This document shows, in pieces, positions 13,357 to 17,963 of a stretch of DNA of 17,963 bases. The DNA is from Candidatus Shapirobacteria bacterium CG06_land_8_20_14_3_00_40_12 (GTDB taxonomy: Bacteria; Patescibacteriota; Microgenomatia; UBA12405). The position numbers and the translations under genes were made by a program. Each line of letters opens with the position of its first letter. Positions within the stretch are counted from its first letter, which is position 1. Below the pieces are notes generated by a model. The model saw only the letters and a list, made by a program, of their open reading frames with translations. It did not search any database and was not told the origin of the DNA. The stretch lies in assembly GCA_002780135.1 (NCBI GenBank), contig PEWA01000005.1, forward strand, positions 1-17,963. The letters run 5' to 3'.

Positions 13357-14664
13357 ATGTCATTATTTGGAGGGCAAAAGGTGGTTATTTGGCCCAAAGC
13401 CAAAACTTTGGATATTTATCTAAATCGTCACGACGATAATATCCTCTCCTTTGACATTAATCTTTGGCAAACACTGCCTGACACCGAAATTACTCGTCTT
13501 TCTCAATTTCTTAAAAGTAATCATTTTACCTCCGCTACCGTTTTAATTGAAGACGACATTGTTTTTACCAAATCTTTTATCTACGATCAGGCTGTTACCA
13601 CCCTTGATCCCAAAGAGGTCGTGGCGCTAAGCAAAGATATGGTCTCTTTTGATATTGATCCTGGTTCGGTTACCTTCGAACTGATCCCGCGGGGTGACAA
13701 AACCCTAGTTTCTACCCGTATTTTCAATCAAAAAAAATTAGCCCCGCTTCTTAAAAATCTTTCCCTTCTTAATCTTAAACTAAAATATTCTGCAGTTTCC
13801 GAATCTTTAGCTAAAGTATTTTCCGGTTTTTATCAGGAACCTTTTTTTGTCTTTTACCCACTTGATTCTGATTCCGAATATATTGCCGCCCTCTGTTCTA
13901 AGGGTAAGGTTTATTTCACCTCTCCCATCAAAAAAGCCCTTCCCGAAGTTAAGAAAATCATCAATTATTCTAAATCCTATTTTAGTACCCATGTTTCCAA
14001 AGTATTTCTTCCCGAGACTATCGCCGCTAACCTCGATTTACCCAATGTTGACAAAACTATTTATACTGAAACCCAATTAGCTATTGATATTAATTTACCC
14101 AGTAACCTTCCTCTACCGGTGGCTGGTATAATAGGAGTACCTATGGAAAACAAAAAAAATATCCTCCCCATCATTGCCGTATTTCTTTTCACGGCCATCA
14201 TTGCCGCTGTTATTGTTTGGGCAGTATTGAGCCAAAGTAACAAAAATAGTGGTGTTGCCAATCCTTCCGCCGATTTGATTACTCCGGTTCCTACTATTGA
14301 ACCCTCTCCAACTCCCGAAGTTACCGCGGTCATGCCAGCCAAAACTATTAAACTTCAGGTTTTAAACGCTACCGATATCAGTGGTCAGGCTGCCACCATC
14401 AAGGCCGAGCTGGTAAAGTTGGGTTTCAGTAGTGTTGCCGTCGGTAATTCCAAGGAATCGATCGTGGGCAACCTAATCAGTCTTAAACCGGCCCTGTCTA
14501 CTAGTTCTGCCTATTTCAAATCCAAAATAGCCGGATTTGCCGATGCTATCATTAGTGAGCTTAAGGCCAATTCTACCTATGACGTTGTTTTTACAATTGG
14601 TATCGATCTCAAAACCGGTCAACCTTCAGCTACCGCCACTCCTCAATTAACACCAACTGAATGA
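13357..14664 (+). CDS. Membrane protein with PilM-like N-terminal and LytR_C C-terminal domains
   Basis: A 435-aa protein. Residues 1-250 look like a divergent actin-fold PilM/type IV pilus assembly domain (VVIWPKAKTLDIYL at the start, ATVLIEDDIVFTKSF near 60), without clear ATP-binding motifs. One TM segment spans about 269-291 (ILPIIAVFLFTAIIAAVIVWAV). A Thr/Pro linker leads to a LytR_C-type domain from 329 (IKLQVLNATDISGQAATIKAELVK). The N-terminal part should be cytoplasmic and the LytR_C part external. LytR_C domains accompany LytR-CpsA-Psr enzymes that attach glycopolymers to peptidoglycan, which suits the neighbouring rhamnose genes, but no catalytic LCP domain is present. The TGA stop overlaps the rmlB start (ATGA), indicating translational coupling. 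Domain calls are from pattern recognition. Confidence 0.65.
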   Translation: MSLFGGQKVVIWPKAKTLDIYLNRHDDNILSFDINLWQTLPDTEITRLSQFLKSNHFTSATVLIEDDIVFTKSFIYDQAVTTLDPKEVVALSKDMVSFDIDPGSVTFELIPRGDKTLVSTRIFNQKKLAPLLKNLSLLNLKLKYSAVSESLAKVFSGFYQEPFFVFYPLDSDSEYIAALCSKGKVYFTSPIKKALPEVKKIINYSKSYFSTHVSKVFLPETIAANLDLPNVDKTIYTETQLAIDINLPSNLPLPVAGIIGVPMENKKNILPIIAVFLFTAIIAAVIVWAVLSQSNKNSGVANPSADLITPVPTIEPSPTPEVTAVMPAKTIKLQVLNATDISGQAATIKAELVKLGFSSVAVGNSKESIVGNLISLKPALSTSSAYFKSKIAGFADAIISELKANSTYDVVFTIGIDLKTGQPSATATPQLTPTE

Positions 14665-15674
14665 AAATACTGATAACCGGTGGTTCCGGCTTTATTGGCT
14701 CTAATTTTGTCCGTTTTTGGCTATCCCGACACCCCAACGACGAAATTTATAATCTTGATAAACTCACCTATGCCGCCAACCCCAAAAGTTTAAGTGATAT
14801 CGAAAGTAACCCCCACTACCACTTTATCAAGGGTGATATTTGTGACTCAAAAATTGTTAATGAAACCATCTCTTCAGGGATTGAATTAATTGTCCATTTT
14901 GCCGCCGAAACTCACGTTGATCGTTCTCTTGATGATCCGTTATCTTTCTTAAAAACCAATATCTTTGGTACCCACACCATTTTAGAAGCAGCCAAAAAAT
15001 TTAATCTCCGCTTTCACCATATTTCCACTGATGAAGTTTTCGGTGCCCTTCCCCTCGATTCTCCCGAGAAATTCTGCGAAACAACTCCCTATGACCCCCG
15101 TTCTCCTTATTCCGCTTCCAAGGCGGCCTCTGACCATTTTGTCATGGCCTACTATCACTCCTTTGGTCTACCGGTGACCATTACCAATTGTTCCAATAAC
15201 TATGGTCCATACCAATCTCCGGAAAAATTTATCCCGAGAATGATTACCAATTTAATTGATGGTCAAAAAATTCCCATTTATGGTGATGGTCTCTATGTTC
15301 GCGACTGGCTCTATGTTACCGATCACTGTCGTGCTATTGAAGCGGTAATAACCAAAGGGAAAATCGGCCAGTCTTATAATGTTGGTGGTCTAGTCAAGGA
15401 TGTTTCCAACCTCGATCTTGCCCAAATTATTTTAAAAATAATGTCCAAAGATGAAGCCAATGTCGAACATGTTCCCGATCGTCCCGGGCACGATCGTCGC
15501 TATTCTATGGATTGGACCAAAATCCAAAAGGATTTAAACTGGCAACCTTCTCTCACCTTTGAAGAGGGGATTATGGCCACAGTTAAGTGGTATCAGAATA
15601 ACGAGATTTGGTGGCGTCCCATGAAAATTGAAGCTGAAGAATTTTATCGTCGTCTTGCCGCTTCCCGAAAATAA
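14661..15674 (+). CDS. rmlB: dTDP-glucose 4,6-dehydratase
   Basis: An extended short-chain dehydrogenase/reductase of 337 aa that converts dTDP-glucose to dTDP-4-keto-6-deoxyglucose, the second step to dTDP-L-rhamnose. The NAD-binding motif is GGSGFIG (7-13). The catalytic set is Thr123-Asp124-Glu125 (STDEVFG) and Tyr150-x3-Lys154 (YSASK). Further hallmarks are HFAAETHVDRS, NCSNNYGPYQ, PEKFIPRMI and YGDGLYVRDWLYVTDH. Length is normal. The start overlaps the preceding gene by 4 nt (ATGA) and rmlC follows 17 nt later with its own promoter. Confidence 0.95.
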   Translation: MKILITGGSGFIGSNFVRFWLSRHPNDEIYNLDKLTYAANPKSLSDIESNPHYHFIKGDICDSKIVNETISSGIELIVHFAAETHVDRSLDDPLSFLKTNIFGTHTILEAAKKFNLRFHHISTDEVFGALPLDSPEKFCETTPYDPRSPYSASKAASDHFVMAYYHSFGLPVTITNCSNNYGPYQSPEKFIPRMITNLIDGQKIPIYGDGLYVRDWLYVTDHCRAIEAVITKGKIGQSYNVGGLVKDVSNLDLAQIILKIMSKDEANVEHVPDRPGHDRRYSMDWTKIQKDLNWQPSLTFEEGIMATVKWYQNNEIWWRPMKIEAEEFYRRLAASRK

Positions 15675-15676
15675 TT

Positions 15677-15691
15677 TGCTATAATTTTGTC
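15677..15691 (+). promoter_or_regulatory. Leaderless promoter of rmlC
   Basis: A perfect extended -10, TGc-TATAAT (hexamer 15680-15685), ends 6 nt before the rmlC ATG at 15692. TTGCCG at 15655-15660 could be a -35 but with a 19-nt spacer. The box lies between the rmlB stop and rmlC, so rmlC-rmlD can be transcribed apart from rmlB. Confidence 0.65.
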
Positions 15692-16252
15692 ATGATGAAA
15701 TTTACTTCACTTTCCCTTCCGGGTCTGATGCTAATTGAGCCCCAGGTTTTTGGTGACGACCGGGGTTTTTTTATGGAAACCTATTCCAAAAAAGAATTTG
15801 TCAAAAATGGTATCGACATCGATTTTGTTCAGGATAATCATTCTCGATCCAGCCAATTTGTTCTTCGCGGTCTTCACTTCCAAAAACCACCCTTTGCTCA
15901 AGCCAAGCTGGTTCGGGTTACCGCCGGGGAAATACTTGACGTTGCCGTTGACATTCGTCCTGATTCTCCCACTTTCGGTAAGTGGGAGTCTGCCCATTTG
16001 TCGGCCGAAAATAAAAACATGTTCTATGTTCCGGTCGGTTTTGCCCATGGTTTTTATTGTTTAACCGATGTGGTTGATTTTCAATACAAGTGTAGTAACT
16101 TTTACAACAAAGATTCCGAGGGCGGTATCATTTGGAATGATCGTGATATCAATATTGGCTGGATGGCAGTTTCTCCGATTCTTTCCGACAAAGATAAATT
16201 ACTACCTTCTTTCAAATCCCAGCTCAAGGAATTCCAGTCTCTTAAATGGTAA
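15692..16252 (+). CDS. rmlC: dTDP-4-dehydrorhamnose 3,5-epimerase
   Basis: A cupin-fold epimerase of 186 aa that inverts C3 and C5 of dTDP-4-keto-6-deoxyglucose. Conserved residues sit at familiar numbers: Arg59 and His62 (LRGLHFQ), Lys72 (QAKLVRV), His119 (GFAHGF) and Tyr132 (FQYKCS). The N-terminal IEPQVFGDDRGFFMETY binds substrate. Two ATG codons stand in tandem at the start; the first (15692) sits at the predicted transcription start. It probably forms a dimer in the cytoplasm. rmlD follows after 43 nt. Confidence 0.95.
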   Translation: MMKFTSLSLPGLMLIEPQVFGDDRGFFMETYSKKEFVKNGIDIDFVQDNHSRSSQFVLRGLHFQKPPFAQAKLVRVTAGEILDVAVDIRPDSPTFGKWESAHLSAENKNMFYVPVGFAHGFYCLTDVVDFQYKCSNFYNKDSEGGIIWNDRDINIGWMAVSPILSDKDKLLPSFKSQLKEFQSLKW

Positions 16253-16262
16253 TTTTTTTCTA

Positions 16263-16294
16263 ATTATCTTCTTATCTATTTATCTACTTATCTA
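16263..16294 (+). repeat. 8-bp tandem repeats upstream of rmlD
   Basis: Four consecutive 8-bp units lead straight to the rmlD ATG: ATTATCTT, CTTATCTA, TTTATCTA, CTTATCTA. The 43-nt rmlC-rmlD gap has no Shine-Dalgarno sequence and a T run (16253-16259) at its start. Units contain TATCT, so they might supply -10-like boxes, but none sits at the 5-7 nt spacing of the other starts. Confidence 0.7.
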
Positions 16295-16295
16295 A

Positions 16296-17174
16296 ATGAA
16301 AATTATTGCTACCGGAATTACCGGTTTGGTCGGTTCCCGAATTTCCGAGCTGAATCCTGATGTTCAGTTTATTGATATCTCCATCGAATCAGGTATTAGT
16401 ATTCTTGATCCGGTGGCTTTGGAAAAAGTTTTTACTGACAATCCCGACGCTGCTGCCGTTCTGCATTTGGCTGCTTTTACCGATACCAATGTTGCCTGGG
16501 CCCAGAACAAAGACCAAGGCGGTCTTTGTTATCAGCTCAATGTCACCGGAACTCGAAATATAGTTTCTTTATGCCAAAAATATAACAAATACTTAATTCA
16601 CATTTCCACCGATTTTGTTTTTGATGGTACCAAAGAGGGAAAATATTTGGAAACCGATATTCCCAATCCGATTGAGTGGTATGGCGAAACCAAATTTTTA
16701 GCTGAAAAGGTGGTTCTTGATTCCGGTATTAAAGCCTCAATTCTTCGTTTGGCCTTTCCTTATCGGGCTAACTTTGAGCCTAAAAAAGATATTGTCCGGA
16801 AATTAATTGACGGGTTTAAGGCCGGTAAACTTTATCCCCAATGGACCGATCATTTTACCTCTCCTACTTTTATTGATGACATCGCCGTCGCTGTCCGGGC
16901 GTTTGTTGACAACCAATATACCGGTATTTACCATTGTTGTGGTTCCTCGGCCCAATCACCTTACGATCTCTGTTTGGCAATTGCTGAAGTTTTCGGATTT
17001 GATAAATCATTAGTTGTTGCCTCGACTCTGGCCGATTATGTCAAAACTCTTCCCCCCGGCTCCCGTCCTTGGCAAAAAAATCTGAGTTTAGATAACAGTA
17101 AAATCACCGTCCTTGGTATCCACATGAAAACCCTTCGCGAGGGTCTGCAAGAGCTGAAAAAGCAACAAATTTGA
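16296..17174 (+). CDS. rmlD: dTDP-4-dehydrorhamnose reductase
   Basis: A short-chain dehydrogenase/reductase of 292 aa that reduces dTDP-4-keto-L-rhamnose to dTDP-L-rhamnose with NAD(P)H, the last step of the pathway. The Rossmann motif is GITGLVG (7-13); other hallmarks are LHLAAFTDTNVAW, HISTDFVFDG (102-111) and Tyr129-x3-Lys133 (YGETK). SPTFIDDIA stands where RmlD usually has the P-T-x-x-x-D-L-A block. Length is normal for RmlD. Similarity to sugar-nucleotide reductases of slightly different specificity cannot be excluded, but position after rmlB and rmlC supports RmlD. Its TGA stop (17172-17174) lies inside the -35 of the toxin-antitoxin promoter. Confidence 0.88.
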   Translation: MKIIATGITGLVGSRISELNPDVQFIDISIESGISILDPVALEKVFTDNPDAAAVLHLAAFTDTNVAWAQNKDQGGLCYQLNVTGTRNIVSLCQKYNKYLIHISTDFVFDGTKEGKYLETDIPNPIEWYGETKFLAEKVVLDSGIKASILRLAFPYRANFEPKKDIVRKLIDGFKAGKLYPQWTDHFTSPTFIDDIAVAVRAFVDNQYTGIYHCCGSSAQSPYDLCLAIAEVFGFDKSLVVASTLADYVKTLPPGSRPWQKNLSLDNSKITVLGIHMKTLREGLQELKKQQI

Positions 17175-17204
17175 CAAATTCAGAATTTCTGATATTCTGA
17201 ATAT
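17171..17204 (+). promoter_or_regulatory. Leaderless promoter and palindromic operator of the toxin-antitoxin operon
   Basis: TTGACA (17171-17176), a 16-nt spacer ending in TGa, TATTCT (17193-17198) and 6 nt lead to the ATG at 17205. Two 13-nt palindromes overlap it: TCAGAATTTCTGA (17180-17192) and ATATTCTGAATAT (17192-17204), centred 12 bp apart. Together they also form a 9-bp inverted repeat, ATTCAGAAT / ATTCTGAAT. The second covers the -10 and start site. This fits autorepression by the AbrB-type antitoxin or its complex with the toxin. Confidence 0.65.
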
Positions 17205-17468
17205 ATGAACACAATCTCCGCCCTTATCCGTCAGCGTGGTCAGTTAACTATCCCTGCTCCCATCCGTGATAAATTTTTCTGGCTTGGTGATTCCATGGCA
17301 GTGACTTTTTCTATAGTCAGTCAGGACACTATCACCATCCGGCCTCAACTTCAAACCTCTTCGTCTTATTGGCCCAAGCTTTATTCAGAGATCAAGAGAG
17401 TCCGTAGTTTTCGAGGTCAAAGAGGTAATTTAAGCCAGTTTATCGCTCAAGATAGACTATCCCACTAA
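17205..17468 (+). CDS. AbrB/SpoVT-type antitoxin
   Basis: An 87-aa protein. Residues 1-47 form a SpoVT-AbrB swapped-hairpin DNA-binding domain (RQRGQLTIPAPIRDKF, then VTFSIVSQDTITIRP). Residues 48-87 form a basic, aromatic tail (SSYWPKLYSEIKRVRSF...) that would wrap the toxin. Such antitoxins neutralise a PIN-domain nuclease and repress their own operon. The toxin gene begins 2 nt after the stop, the order usual for VapBC. The ATG is supported by the -10 box 6 nt upstream. Confidence 0.82.
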   Translation: MNTISALIRQRGQLTIPAPIRDKFFWLGDSMAVTFSIVSQDTITIRPQLQTSSSYWPKLYSEIKRVRSFRGQRGNLSQFIAQDRLSH

Positions 17469-17470
17469 AC

Positions 17471-17893
17471 ATGACAAAATCCCTTATTCTTGATTCTTCG
17501 GTCATCGTCAAGTGGCTCAATGATCAAAACGAATCAAATTTATTACCAGCCGATCTGTTATTAAAAAACACTGTCGAAAAAAAGATTGTTTGTTTTGCTC
17601 CGGAATTAGCCAAGTACGAAATCGGTAATGCCCTATCCGTTGGGAAAAAGTTAAAACCATACCAAGTCAAAGCCTGCTTGTCAGTTTTATATTCTCTCCC
17701 GATTACTTTTGTTCCCGAAACCAGCCACCTTTCACACGTTACTGCCGATCTGGTTTCCAGCCATCACCTTACTTATTACGATGCTTCGTTCTTAGCTCTT
17801 ACCCAAGATCTTGATGCTGTTTTAGTAACTGACAATATCAAACATCAAAAACATCCAAAAATCAAAGTCATTTCTCTGGTTGATTATCAATAG
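17471..17893 (+). CDS. vapC: PIN-domain ribonuclease toxin (VapC-like)
   Basis: A 140-aa PIN-domain protein. The acidic metal-binding set is visible: Asp8 (LILDSSVIVKW), Glu50 (AKYEIGNAL), Asp104 (YYDASFLALT) and Asp121 (VLVTDN). VapC toxins cut tRNA or rRNA with Mg2+ when the antitoxin is degraded. All four acidic residues are kept, so the enzyme is probably active. The gene is 2 nt from the antitoxin gene and has no Shine-Dalgarno sequence, implying coupled translation. The target RNA cannot be read from sequence. Confidence 0.85.
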   Translation: MTKSLILDSSVIVKWLNDQNESNLLPADLLLKNTVEKKIVCFAPELAKYEIGNALSVGKKLKPYQVKACLSVLYSLPITFVPETSHLSHVTADLVSSHHLTYYDASFLALTQDLDAVLVTDNIKHQKHPKIKVISLVDYQ

Positions 17894-17931
17894 TTTTTAA
17901 AATTAATTTCCTCCTCCCTTTTCCCGTTGTC

Positions 17932-17959
17932 GTCGGTGCCCCGCAATTGGGGCACCGAC
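17932..17959. terminator. Strong hairpin after the toxin gene, possible terminator
   Basis: GTCGGTGCCCC (17932-17942) pairs perfectly with GGGGCACCGAC (17949-17959) around the 6-nt loop GCAATT. It is 38 nt after the vapC-like stop, where a terminator is expected. The four bases after it (AAGT) show no T run and the window ends, so intrinsic termination is not confirmed. A dispersed inverted repeat is the alternative. Confidence 0.5.
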
Positions 17960-17963
17960 AAGT

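Overview
The window looks like a chromosomal segment of a Candidate Phyla Radiation (Patescibacteria) bacterium, probably of the Microgenomates type; that placement is inference. Supporting signs are a short RpoB (1066 aa), an RpoC with an extra coiled-coil block, a standalone rpoB-rpoC-rpsL-rpsG cluster, and small membrane proteins with proline-rich, VWC-like and LytR_C modules. Both TGA and TAG terminate genes here, so the standard bacterial code (not the TGA=Gly code of some CPR lineages) applies. No rRNA, tRNA, insertion sequence or CRISPR array was seen.

Layout. 1-3018: the 3' end of an MltG-type lytic transglycosylase; a small unknown gene; a MiaB-like enzyme without TRAM domain, convergent with it; a secreted single-Ig-domain protein with an LPTVG-TM-tail C-terminus; a divergent membrane protein with a six-cysteine VWC/pacifastin-like module; and a tiny membrane-protein gene broken by one in-frame TAG. 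3030-10973: a strong sigma70-like promoter, then rpoB, rpoC, rpsL and rpsG as one operon. RpoB, RpoC and S12 each carry unusual residues at sites linked to drug binding or catalysis. 10992-11978 (minus): a degenerate Nudix protein and a coiled-coil protein of seven 15-residue repeats. 12043-13329: a divergent pair, a nicotianamine-synthase-like SAM enzyme (minus) and an S-adenosylmethionine-decarboxylase (SpeD)-like protein (plus). 13357-17174: a PilM-like/LytR_C membrane protein followed by rmlB, rmlC and rmlD for dTDP-rhamnose synthesis (no rmlA in view). 17205-17893: an AbrB-type antitoxin and a PIN/VapC-type toxin. The window ends in a strong hairpin.

Two observations stand out. First, nine gene starts have an extended -10 box (TGn plus a TATAAT-like hexamer; eight of nine have the TG) ending only 5-7 nt before the start codon. 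This implies leaderless mRNAs as the default for first genes here and helps fix several starts, including two GTG starts. Second, the NAS-like/SpeD-like pair joins two families that act on SAM or related substrates, and their -10 boxes overlap back to back, so only one gene can be initiated at a time. This is the best candidate for an undescribed small pathway, possibly making a polyamine- or metallophore-like molecule; the chemistry is inference.
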